From an uncultured Eggerthella sp. (GTDB taxonomy: Bacteria; Actinomycetota; Coriobacteriia; Coriobacteriales; Eggerthellaceae): DNA of 64,000 bases. The first letter of the stretch is position 1. Each line of letters starts with the position of its first letter. The stretch lies in NCBI GenBank assembly GCA_958431815.1, contig CAUASB010000001.1, forward strand, positions 124,001 through 188,000, read 5' to 3'. The translations under genes and the position numbers were made by a program. The notes beneath the pieces were generated by a model, which made no database searches, was not told where the DNA came from, and saw only the letters and a list, made by a program, of their open reading frames with translations. This document shows, piece after piece, positions 26,334 to 34,416 of this stretch.

Positions 26334-26810
26334 TTGGAAACCACCGATTTCTGCCGAACCCTGTTCGAAGAAACCCGATTCATGAACATCACCATCAAGT
26401 CCACGCTTTCGAAAATCGTTGCGAAGCACGGCCTGAACCCTTACCAGGCCCACCTGCTAGGCGACATCGCTTCACAAGACGGACAGACCATCAAAGAACT
26501 GGCCAGCCACCTGTGCGTGAAGCCCTCCAACTTCAGGCCCATCATCGAGCCGCTTTCCCAGCGAGGCTTTATCGAGCGTCGCCAAGACGAAAACGACAAA
26601 CGAAGCTTTCGCATCTACCTCACCGAAGAAGGGCGCAAGGAATCCACCGCCATCGATGCGGAATTCGCAGCCTATTTCGAAAACAATGCCTCTGCCGAAG
26701 AGCTTCAGCGGCAGGTCATCAAAGGCTTTGAAGCATTTCGCCAGCTTGTTGAATTGAGCAGCGAGCTTGGCGCAGCAACCCCGAACCATCGCACTAGAAA
26801 GGAAAACTAA
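26334..26810 (+). CDS. MarR family transcriptional regulator
   Basis: 158 residues with a MarR winged helix: LNPYQAHLLGDIASQDGQTIKELASHLCVKPSNFRPIIEPLSQRGFIERRQDENDKRSFRIYLTEEGR (domain about 30-105). The TTG start is chosen because AAGGAGG lies 10 bases upstream; the first ATG (26382) has no such site. The stop abuts the MFS gene start, so the pair is an operon. By analogy with other MarR-exporter pairs it probably represses its own operon until a ligand binds. Confidence 0.8.
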   Translation: METTDFCRTLFEETRFMNITIKSTLSKIVAKHGLNPYQAHLLGDIASQDGQTIKELASHLCVKPSNFRPIIEPLSQRGFIERRQDENDKRSFRIYLTEEGRKESTAIDAEFAAYFENNASAEELQRQVIKGFEAFRQLVELSSELGAATPNHRTRKEN

Positions 26811-28745
26811 ATGGGCCTTACCCGTAACCAAGTAGTTATCGTTGCCATTTTGCTGGCAGGCGCCACCCTGGTTGTGCTGAACCAGACGCTGCTTTCGCCG
26901 GCGTACCCTTCCATCATGGCCGACCTGGGCGTAGATGCCACCACCGTTCAGTGGCTCACTTCCGCCTATTCCCTGGTAGAAGCCATCGTTATCCCGCTTT
27001 CAGCATATTTGATCGGGCGCTTTTCCACCCGCAACCTGTTCATCGCAGGCATTTCCCTGTTCGCCATCGGCTCCCTTTTAGCGGCATTTTCGCCCTTCTT
27101 CGGCGTGCTGCTTCTGGGCCGCATTTTCCAGGCGTCGGCCTGCGGCGTGGTGATGCCCATGGTTTTCACCGTTATCCTTCTGGTGTTCCCACGCGAAAAA
27201 CGCGGCAGCGCCATGGGCATCGTTTCGCTGGTAATCGGCTTCGCGCCGGCAGTCGGCCCCTCCCTTTCCGGTTTGCTGGTTGAATCCATCGGTTGGCGTT
27301 CACTGTTCGTGCTGGTTACCGCCTTGGCTGTTCTTATCGTTATCTTGTCTGTCATCTTCCTGAAGAGCTACGGCGAATTCGAGCCCACCTCGTTCGACAA
27401 GCCCTCTGTCGTGCTGTGCTCGCTGGGTCTGCTGTGCTTGCTGTACGGCCTTGCCACCATCACGTCTTCTACGAATATCGCAATCCCGGTTGCGCTCATC
27501 GTGGTTGGCGCCATCTTCCTTACGTTCTTCGTTCGCAGGCAGCTCAAGCTCGACGTTCCGCTGCTGAAGGTCGACGTATTGAAAAGCCACAAGTACGCCA
27601 TCGTCGTCACCCTGGTTGCCATGCTTCAGGCAGCGCTCGTAGGCACGGGCGTTCTGCTGCCCATCTACCTGCAGAACCTGCTGGGCGTTTCCGCTCTGCA
27701 AACCGGCCTTATCATGCTGCCGGGTGCTGTATTGGGCGCCATCATGGGCTTCTTCGCTGGCCGCCTGTTCGACAAGCTGGGCGTTCGCCGCGTTGCCATT
27801 CCCGGCGCGCTGGTTGCCGCCATCGGCGGCTGCGGCCTGGTTGGCTTCGGGCTCGATTCGCCTATCCCCTACGTCATCGTTGTCTACACCTGCCTGGGCG
27901 TTGGCATGCAGGCACTGGTTACCCCGCTTAACACCTGGGGTATCAACACGCTCGACAACCGCGTGATCCAGCACGCGAACGCACTGCAGAACACGCTGAA
28001 CCAGGTAGGCGCTTCCCTGGGCACTGCAATCCTGGTTTCGCTTTCCGCAACCTCCACGTTCCTGTTCCCCGAAATGCCCGCCCTTGATCAGGCCATGGCA
28101 GGCGATCGCATCGCATTTGCCTTCACGGCGCTTATCATGGTGGCAATCCTGGTGGTAATCGTTGCCGTGGTACGCGACACGAAGAGCGAAAAGAAGGCAT
28201 CCACCACCATCGACGCCCTGCGCATGCCCACCAAAGCCGACGACCACATCGCCGTTGACCTGGCCATGAACAAGCAGCCGTACTTCGTGCATAGCACGGA
28301 TTCCGTGCGCGAAGTTGCCCAGATCCTTGCCGCCAACAAAACCTCGGGCGTGCCGATCGTCGATGAGAACATGAAGGTTGTCGGCTTCATTTCCGATGGC
28401 GACATCATGAAGTACATCGGGCGCAGCGACGGCGCGCTGGTAGACGCAACGCTGATGCTGTACCGCGCCACCGACGATGAAAGCTTCGCGCAGCGCGTTA
28501 CCGATTTGCTCGACCTGAACGTCATGCGCATCGCCACCAAGGGCGCCATTTCCGTGGAAAGCGGATCGGAGCTCGACGAGGCATGCCGCCTGCTGGCGGA
28601 AAAGCGCATCAAGAAGGCGCCCGTCGTAGACGAAAACGGCACGCTTATCGGCTCGCTTTCCCGTTCCGACGTCATCCGCTCTACCATGGCAAACCTTGCC
28701 GCCATCGAGGCGCTTGCCAAGAACGAAAAACCCGCCAAGGCGTAA
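26811..28745 (+). CDS. MFS (DHA2/EmrB-QacA type) transporter fused to a CBS-domain pair
   Basis: 644 residues. The first about 455 are a 14-helix drug:proton antiporter of the DHA2 group (LVVLNQTLLSPAYPSIMADLGV, QWLTSAYSLVEAI, LGRIFQASACGVVMPMVFT). From about 475 to 640 there are two CBS motifs: VREVAQILAANKTSGVPIVDENMKVVGFISDGDIM and LDEACRLLAEKRIKKAPVVDENGTLIGSLSRSDVI. CBS pairs bind adenine nucleotides or SAM and gate some channels and transporters, but they are unusual on an MFS exporter, so transport may be controlled by energy charge. AAAGGAAA precedes the ATG. The reading frame is intact throughout, so the fusion is real. Confidence 0.87.
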   Translation: MGLTRNQVVIVAILLAGATLVVLNQTLLSPAYPSIMADLGVDATTVQWLTSAYSLVEAIVIPLSAYLIGRFSTRNLFIAGISLFAIGSLLAAFSPFFGVLLLGRIFQASACGVVMPMVFTVILLVFPREKRGSAMGIVSLVIGFAPAVGPSLSGLLVESIGWRSLFVLVTALAVLIVILSVIFLKSYGEFEPTSFDKPSVVLCSLGLLCLLYGLATITSSTNIAIPVALIVVGAIFLTFFVRRQLKLDVPLLKVDVLKSHKYAIVVTLVAMLQAALVGTGVLLPIYLQNLLGVSALQTGLIMLPGAVLGAIMGFFAGRLFDKLGVRRVAIPGALVAAIGGCGLVGFGLDSPIPYVIVVYTCLGVGMQALVTPLNTWGINTLDNRVIQHANALQNTLNQVGASLGTAILVSLSATSTFLFPEMPALDQAMAGDRIAFAFTALIMVAILVVIVAVVRDTKSEKKASTTIDALRMPTKADDHIAVDLAMNKQPYFVHSTDSVREVAQILAANKTSGVPIVDENMKVVGFISDGDIMKYIGRSDGALVDATLMLYRATDDESFAQRVTDLLDLNVMRIATKGAISVESGSELDEACRLLAEKRIKKAPVVDENGTLIGSLSRSDVIRSTMANLAAIEALAKNEKPAKA

Positions 28746-28771
28746 AGTCTCCTACCCTCGCCGAAACGCCA

Positions 28772-28807
28772 AGCCCCGTACCTGCTGTGCAGGTACGGGG
28801 CTTTTCT
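28772..28807 (+). terminator. Terminator of the marR-MFS operon
   Basis: AGCCCCGTACCTG / CAGGTACGGGGCT followed by TTTCTCTTT; strong rho-independent form. Confidence 0.9.
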
Positions 28808-28881
28808 CTTTAATGGAACAATCGGGTCGATCCCGTATCAAAAGCAAAACCTGATCACACAACTCAAGTTCTAGCGATGCC

Positions 28882-30930
28882 TTACCGTTCCTGCAATCCG
28901 GAATGGATAATGCTTCTGGCCTGGAAGAACGTGAGCAGGAAGTACGCACCGTACACTACAGCGAATGCAGTCGAGGCAATGCCCGCCACGTACCCGATTT
29001 CAATATGACCGAACATCTGCACCACATCGTTTACCGTGGTTAACGCGCATGCGGAATGGCACACGGCAAGCGCCAACGGGAACAGGAAGGCGATGGCAAT
29101 CTGCTTGAGCAGCGCGCCGTCGAGCATCCCTTTCGTTGCACCCAGTTTCGAAAGCAGAACGTAGCGCTTGCGGCTGTCGGATGCGGCGGTAAGCTGCTGG
29201 ATTGCCAAGATGGCCGCGCAGGCAACCACCAGCACAAACCCGATGTAGATAGCCAGGTAGCTTACTACCGTGGTTAGGCCAACGCCCTGATCGCGCACCT
29301 GCTGCTTGGTTTCCGATACCCCAATTCTCAACGTGCCGTCTTCGCCGAATTCTTCCGCCACCTTTTCCACGCCGCTGGTCCATTGTCCTTCGGCGTCAGC
29401 GCTTACGTAGTCCACGTTAAGCAGGGACGAATAAACTGAAGCTCCCACAGGCACCACGTCATCATTTACCACCAGTACGCCGGAATTGGTGGTAACCGAC
29501 GTGGTTTCGATGCACTCCTGAGCAACGAAGGGTGCCAATTCCAACGTTTTCCCGTACACGGAAACGCTCCCGCCCGATTCGGCAACCGCCTTATAGTAGT
29601 CGGCCATCATGTCCATATCACACGCGATAAGCGCCTGGCCCTGCTCCAGGGAAACCGGGCTTTTGCCTTCCATCTGCAATGCCTGGTTGTACTGCGAAAG
29701 TTTCACCACGCACACCGCCGTTTTCTGGTAACCGTCCATCGCGTTGGCAACATAGCCGCTAAGTGGCTTGTCCGAAAGCGTATCGAAAGTGCCTAAAGTA
29801 AGATCCGATTCATAGAAATCAACCTGCTTCGCTTCCTTTACCAACGTATCCCAAGGGTCAGCACCCACTTCACTGAAGCGCTGCGCCATCTGCGCATTCA
29901 CATCCTGCGGGGCAGTTTGCTGCCCGGAAGAGTACAGCACCCTCATGCTGGCATCGTAGCCCGTGCGGTAGCCGTTGTTCATGGCATTGCAGATGCCGAT
30001 GCCGCCGCACACGCTGGTAATGGCAAGAAACAATGTCAGGCAAATAACGCCCATGGAAACAAAGGTGGAATTCACGCGCGATGCAACCTCGCGCAGGACA
30101 ACCATGTTCAGGCCACGGTAATACAGCGGTTTCGCCAGCTGCACCAGCCTTAGCAAGAACCCCGAAAGCGAATAGAAGAACAGCAAAGTGCCCACGCATA
30201 CCAGCACGGTGGCAATCCAGAAATTGCTGTCGGCAGTAAGCAATCCGTTTTCCAGCAGCAAGTGGTACGACAGGCCGATAATCGCGCAGGAGGCCGCGAA
30301 CAATGCGAAAGAAAGCGGAATGCTGCGAAGCGTAAGTACCTCGTTTTTGCGGTCGGCGTTGATAAGGTCAACCAGCTTCGCGCGCATCAAGTACCCTACG
30401 TTTATCAGCAGGGAAACCGCGAAGATGGCACAAAACGTCAGCATCGTGCGCACGGCAACCTCAGGTGCGAAAAGAAAGGTGAATGCGCTGTTCATGTTCG
30501 CCTGGAACATGAATGCCGTAGCCCACACCAGCACCTGGGAAAGGCCCACGCCCAGCAGGAGCCCCGCCCCAAGAGACGCCAAGCCTACCATCAAAGTCTC
30601 CGCAGCCGTTAGGCGCAAAAGGCGCCCGCGCTGCATGCCCAGCAGAAGATACAGGCCGAATTCCTTGTTGCGTCTTTTGATAAGGAAGCGGCTGGCATAC
30701 ACCACCAGAAACGCCATGATGACGGTAATGAGCACCGACACGATGTTGGTGAGCAAGCCCAGCATCTCTATCATCTGACCCTGCGCCCTGGAAAGAGCCA
30801 GCACACCCCGCTGAGCTTCGATGGAATTGAACGCGTAGAACACGGCCACGCCCACCAGAAGGGTAATGAAGTAAAGGGCGAAGTCCTTGTATGACCTGCG
30901 CACATTCGCCCAAGCCAACTTAAGCGTCAT
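28882..30930 (-). CDS. BceB-type FtsX-like ABC transporter permease
   Basis: 682 residues. The FtsX-type layout is TM1 (about 17-37), a three-helix group (about 60-240), more helices at about 280-310, a large extracytoplasmic domain (about 330-540) and three C-terminal helices. The opening MTLKLAWANVRRSYKDFALYFITLLVGVAVFYAFNSI is the typical start of BceB/VraG permeases, which with their ATPase sense and relieve cell-wall-active peptide antibiotics. Its start overlaps the end of the ATPase gene by 11 bases. A divergent two-component system completes a Bce-type module. Confidence 0.88.
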   Translation of the reverse strand: MTLKLAWANVRRSYKDFALYFITLLVGVAVFYAFNSIEAQRGVLALSRAQGQMIEMLGLLTNIVSVLITVIMAFLVVYASRFLIKRRNKEFGLYLLLGMQRGRLLRLTAAETLMVGLASLGAGLLLGVGLSQVLVWATAFMFQANMNSAFTFLFAPEVAVRTMLTFCAIFAVSLLINVGYLMRAKLVDLINADRKNEVLTLRSIPLSFALFAASCAIIGLSYHLLLENGLLTADSNFWIATVLVCVGTLLFFYSLSGFLLRLVQLAKPLYYRGLNMVVLREVASRVNSTFVSMGVICLTLFLAITSVCGGIGICNAMNNGYRTGYDASMRVLYSSGQQTAPQDVNAQMAQRFSEVGADPWDTLVKEAKQVDFYESDLTLGTFDTLSDKPLSGYVANAMDGYQKTAVCVVKLSQYNQALQMEGKSPVSLEQGQALIACDMDMMADYYKAVAESGGSVSVYGKTLELAPFVAQECIETTSVTTNSGVLVVNDDVVPVGASVYSSLLNVDYVSADAEGQWTSGVEKVAEEFGEDGTLRIGVSETKQQVRDQGVGLTTVVSYLAIYIGFVLVVACAAILAIQQLTAASDSRKRYVLLSKLGATKGMLDGALLKQIAIAFLFPLALAVCHSACALTTVNDVVQMFGHIEIGYVAGIASTAFAVVYGAYFLLTFFQARSIIHSGLQER

Positions 30931-31711
30931 AGGAATCGCCTTCTTCCATGCGCGTAGTAGCGGCCAAAATGCGCGCTAAGAAGGTTGCGCGGTCGTCGTT
31001 TCCGCGAAGCATTTCGCCCCACAGCTTGCCGTCGCGGATGAACAGGATGCGTCCGCAATAGCTGGCAACGTTCGAATCGTGGGTAACCATCACAATGGTG
31101 GCGCCCTCTTTGTTCAGGAAGACAAGGTTGGCAAGCAAGTCTTTCGTGGCTTTGGTGTCAAGCGCTCCGGTGGGCTCGTCGGCCAAAACCAAACGGGGCT
31201 TCGTTATCACCGCGCGCGCCGCCGCTGCACGTTGGCGCTGTCCACCTGAAACTTCGTACGGGTACCTATCGAGCGTCGATTCGATGCCCAAGCGCGCCGC
31301 AAGCCCTTCCACCTGAAGCTTCACCTCACGCGCCGGCGCGTTTGTCAGCGTTAGGGCAAGGGCAATGTTTTCCCTGATGGTAAGCGTGTCGAGCATGTTC
31401 GAATCCTGGAAGATGAATCCCAGTTCCTCACGACGGAACTTCGCCACTTCCGCAGAGGAAAGGCCCACTACCGCTTTGCCGCCCACAGCGATGCTGCCTT
31501 CTGTAGGCGCATCGATGGTTGCCAGGCAATTCAGCAGCGTCGATTTCCCTGATCCGCTTGGCCCCATAATGGCAACGAATTCGCCCGCTTCAACGGAAAA
31601 GCTCACCGAATCAAGCGCCTTGGTGGTGTTTTCGTCGTGCCCCTTTCGGTGCTTTCCCCTTCCGCCGTAGCATTTCGAAATGCTTTGAACTTCCAGTATC
31701 GTTTCAGGCAT
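30920..31711 (-). CDS. BceA-type ABC transporter ATP-binding protein
   Basis: A 263-residue ATPase of the MacB/LolD/BceA group. Walker A is GPSGSGKST, Q-loop FIFQDSN, signature VSGGQRQR, Walker B LVLADEPTGALD and H-loop VTHDS. It is the energy unit for the following FtsX-like permease. An unusual basic loop (GGRGKHRKGHDENTTK) sits between the first strands. GAGGAAGGAA precedes the ATG at 31711; the upstream open frame overlaps the divergent regulator promoter and is not used. Expression is probably controlled by the adjacent response regulator through the shared intergenic region. Confidence 0.92.
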   Translation of the reverse strand: MPETILEVQSISKCYGGRGKHRKGHDENTTKALDSVSFSVEAGEFVAIMGPSGSGKSTLLNCLATIDAPTEGSIAVGGKAVVGLSSAEVAKFRREELGFIFQDSNMLDTLTIRENIALALTLTNAPAREVKLQVEGLAARLGIESTLDRYPYEVSGGQRQRAAAARAVITKPRLVLADEPTGALDTKATKDLLANLVFLNKEGATIVMVTHDSNVASYCGRILFIRDGKLWGEMLRGNDDRATFLARILAATTRMEEGDSYDA

Positions 31712-31796
31712 GGCCGTTCCTTCCTCGCTATGCGCAAGGCCCGTCTGCCCTGCGCATTCAACGATAGAAAGCGGCCCTTGCGCGAGCCTGGCACGT

Positions 31797-31814
31797 ACCT
31801 GACATTTACCTGAC
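31797..31814. promoter_or_regulatory. Two ACCTGAC direct repeats, candidate response-regulator site
   Basis: ACCTGAC at 31797-31803 and again at 31808-31814, spaced 11 bp start to start (one helical turn). This is the arrangement bound by OmpR-family regulators. The pair lies between the divergent transporter and regulator genes, about 38 bp upstream of the regulator -10 box. Confidence 0.55.
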
Positions 31815-31851
31815 TTTTGCCGCGTCCCCCTACCGCGCAAGTAAATGGCCC

Positions 31852-31863
31852 TACAATGCAGGT
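31852..31863 (+). promoter_or_regulatory. -10 box giving a likely leaderless response-regulator mRNA
   Basis: TACAAT (31852-31857) ends 6 bases before the ATG at 31864, so the predicted transcript starts at or next to the A of the start codon. There is no Shine-Dalgarno sequence. The -35 is poor, consistent with activation from the direct repeats. Confidence 0.5.
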
Positions 31864-32577
31864 ATGGAAATCGATGCACTACATACCAAGAAGATCCTGC
31901 TGGTCGACGACGAGCCCGAGCTTTTGCGCCTTCTGGAAACAGTGCTGGTAGCTGACGGCTTCACAAACGTGCTAACCGCCGCCACGGTAGCGGGCGGCCT
32001 TGCTGCTTACGAAGCGCACCGCCCCGATTTGGCGGTGCTCGATGTTGCGCTGCCCGATGGCGACGGGTTCGCCCTGTGCACCTACCTTCGTCAGCTTTCC
32101 GGGCGCAATCCCCTACCGGTGATATTCCTTACCGCACGCGATGAGACGAACGACCGCCTTACCGGCTTGCGCGCTGGTGCCGACGATTACCTTACCAAGC
32201 CGTTTTCGCCGCAAGAGCTGGTATTGCGCATCTACGCCGTGCTGCGTCGTTGCTACCCCGACAGCACACCCGTACTGCGCCTTGCCCACTGCACCATCGA
32301 CCTGGAAAACGTCGAAGTGAGAAAAGACGGCACCGACCCCGTGTACCTCACCGCGAAGGAAAGCGATCTGGTGCATATCCTGGCCAACAACGCCAACCGC
32401 ATCGTAACCACCGACCGCTTATGCGAAGAATGCTGGGGCTCCACCTTCGGCTACGAGCAATCGCTTATGACGCACATTCGCCGTATCCGCGAAAAGATAG
32501 AGCTGAACCCTTCAAAGCCCGAATCGCTCATCACCATGAAGGGCTTGGGGTACAAATTGCTGGTTGAAGGCAGCTAG
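31864..32577 (+). CDS. OmpR-family response regulator
   Basis: 237 residues. Receiver domain (about 9-125) with acidic pocket VDDEPE, phospho-acceptor Asp in LAVLDVALPDGDG, Thr/Ala in FLTARD and Lys in LTKPFSPQEL. A winged helix of the OmpR/PhoB type (about 135-235) ends with SLMTHIRRIREKIE and ITMKGLGYKL. It is the first gene of a two-gene unit with the kinase (9 bases between) and is divergent from the Bce-type transporter it probably controls. The transcript looks leaderless. Confidence 0.92.
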   Translation: MEIDALHTKKILLVDDEPELLRLLETVLVADGFTNVLTAATVAGGLAAYEAHRPDLAVLDVALPDGDGFALCTYLRQLSGRNPLPVIFLTARDETNDRLTGLRAGADDYLTKPFSPQELVLRIYAVLRRCYPDSTPVLRLAHCTIDLENVEVRKDGTDPVYLTAKESDLVHILANNANRIVTTDRLCEECWGSTFGYEQSLMTHIRRIREKIELNPSKPESLITMKGLGYKLLVEGS

Positions 32578-32586
32578 GTAGCAGCC

Positions 32587-34302
32587 ATGCCGAAGTCAAA
32601 GAAGGCCTCAGTGGAAGGAAAACCCGGACACTTCTTCGCCGTAAAGCAGCTTTTCCTGTTTGCTCTGATGACCATGGCCGTGCTGTTGGTCGACCTTCTG
32701 CTGCTGTTCGGGATTTCCGCCGCCGAACTATTGAACGACCACGCTTGGGACGACGACAATTCTCAGCACAGCTACGTACGCGTTTCCGAACTCGCCGATT
32801 GCCTGACGCAAAACGCAGACGGCACCTGGACCTTGGCGGAAAATGACAACCCCGCAAGCCCCGACATCAGGGAAAACCTCGATGCCGCACAGTGCTGGGC
32901 CGCTGTGCTAAATCCGGATGGGTCGGTAGCCTGGACATACCACACGCCCGACGATTTCCCCACTTCGTTCACTCAGAATCAGATTGCCGTGATGTCGCAC
33001 GACCGCACGCTTGGAAACGATACCACCTTCATCTGGACGAAAGACCCGTACCTGGTGGTGCTCGGCTATCCCCATCAGCAATACGCTTCGTTCGGCATTA
33101 CGGTGGAGCAAACGGCACTGTACCGTATTCCGCTTTACGTTCTGCTGTTCTTTGTGGTTGACCTGGCCATCATCTTCTTGCTGTACACCTTTTCGCAACG
33201 CAGCATCATCAAGAACATCGAGCCCACGCTGCACGCCCTTGACAACCTGGCCGAAGGAAAACCTGCCCAGGTGCGCTTCGGCGGCGTGCTGCGTCCCATC
33301 GGAACGCGCATCAACCAGGTTTCTCACACCCTGGAGCACAAGGAAACCGCGCGAAAGAATTGGATTGCCGGCGTTTCGCACGATGTACGTACTCCGCTTG
33401 CCGTGGCAATGGGCCACGCTGAACGTCTGGAAAACGACCCCGCCCTGCCACCTGCCCAGCAGCAAACCGCCAGCACTATTGTGCAGCAGGGCATTCGCAT
33501 CCGTGATTTGGTGGAAGATCTAAACATCGCCACCCAACTTGAGTACGACATGCAGCCGCTGAAGATAAGCACACTCGGCCTTGCCCGCCTGATGCGTGAA
33601 GTGGTGGCAAGCTACCTGAACCAGGGCCTGAACGGCAACGCCGAGATACGCCTTGATATCGAAGAGGCGGCAACAACCGCAACAATCCAGGGTGACGAGC
33701 GCCTTATGCAGCGCGCTTTGAGCAATGCGCTGAACAACGCACTGAAGCACAATCAATACCACTGCACCATTGAACTGGGCCTTCACCTGCACAACAACAA
33801 TGTTTGCCTCACCGTTTCCGACGACGGCAGCGGCATGACGCCCGCGAAATTGACCGCTTTGGCCCGCATGCTGCAGGAGGATTATCTTGATGCAGGCTTG
33901 CTCACCGAGCTCGACGGCACCCACTTCACCTTTGCCGCAGGCAGTGCGCCGGGCACTCTTCCCCAAGCAAGCAAGCCAGGTGCGCCCGCCGCTCCCCTTC
34001 CCTACGCCCAGCCAACGGCGTATCCCGCCAGTTACGAAACACCCACCATCAAAACGTGGGCGCTGAAGCGCAACCACGCACCCGAAGCTCCCGCTGCAGT
34101 CCAATCGGGTGCAGCTGCACCCACCGACGCCGCGGACATTGCCGAGCCAACGCGCATGCCTCATGCAACCATCGGGCAGCACGGCCTGGGAATGCCCCTT
34201 ATTGCACGCATCGTTTTGGTACACGGCGGCACCTTCACCGTGCAAAGCAAAGAAGGCAACGGCTTTTGCATCATCATGCAGTTCCCCTTTCGGCAAGGGT
34301 GA
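32587..34302 (+). CDS. Sensor histidine kinase with expanded ATP lid
   Basis: 571 residues. Two membrane helices (about 18-45 and 180-208) enclose a roughly 135-residue sensor domain. A HAMP-like linker is followed by the phospho-acceptor H265 in GVSHDVRTPLA, the N-box NALNNALKHNQ, the G1 box SDDGSGM (411-417) and the G2 box GQHGLGMPL (530-538). The 112 residues between G1 and G2, rich in Pro and Ala, replace a lid that normally has about 25-35, so this kinase has an unusual catalytic domain. The helix-bounded extracytoplasmic domain differs from BceS kinases, which nearly lack one. It partners the preceding regulator. Confidence 0.88.
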   Translation: MPKSKKASVEGKPGHFFAVKQLFLFALMTMAVLLVDLLLLFGISAAELLNDHAWDDDNSQHSYVRVSELADCLTQNADGTWTLAENDNPASPDIRENLDAAQCWAAVLNPDGSVAWTYHTPDDFPTSFTQNQIAVMSHDRTLGNDTTFIWTKDPYLVVLGYPHQQYASFGITVEQTALYRIPLYVLLFFVVDLAIIFLLYTFSQRSIIKNIEPTLHALDNLAEGKPAQVRFGGVLRPIGTRINQVSHTLEHKETARKNWIAGVSHDVRTPLAVAMGHAERLENDPALPPAQQQTASTIVQQGIRIRDLVEDLNIATQLEYDMQPLKISTLGLARLMREVVASYLNQGLNGNAEIRLDIEEAATTATIQGDERLMQRALSNALNNALKHNQYHCTIELGLHLHNNNVCLTVSDDGSGMTPAKLTALARMLQEDYLDAGLLTELDGTHFTFAAGSAPGTLPQASKPGAPAAPLPYAQPTAYPASYETPTIKTWALKRNHAPEAPAAVQSGAAAPTDAADIAEPTRMPHATIGQHGLGMPLIARIVLVHGGTFTVQSKEGNGFCIIMQFPFRQG

Positions 34303-34319
34303 ACTTTCTGACCAAAAGT

Positions 34320-34346
34320 GTCCAAAAGGGATTGTCCCTTTTGGAC
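34320..34346. repeat. Palindrome of the GGGACAGTCCC family (TGTCCAAAA type), copy 2
   Basis: GTCCAAAAGGGA / TCCCTTTTGGAC with a 3-base centre (TTG) that departs from the usual CAG. It starts 18 bases after the histidine kinase stop and matches the arms of the palindrome at 4328-4366. Confidence 0.7.
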
Positions 34347-34416
34347 GCCCCATCCGATGTCGCCAACGCGCCAATTCCGCTACACTTCTTACGTACAAAC
34401 GTTAGGAGCCCGCCCC

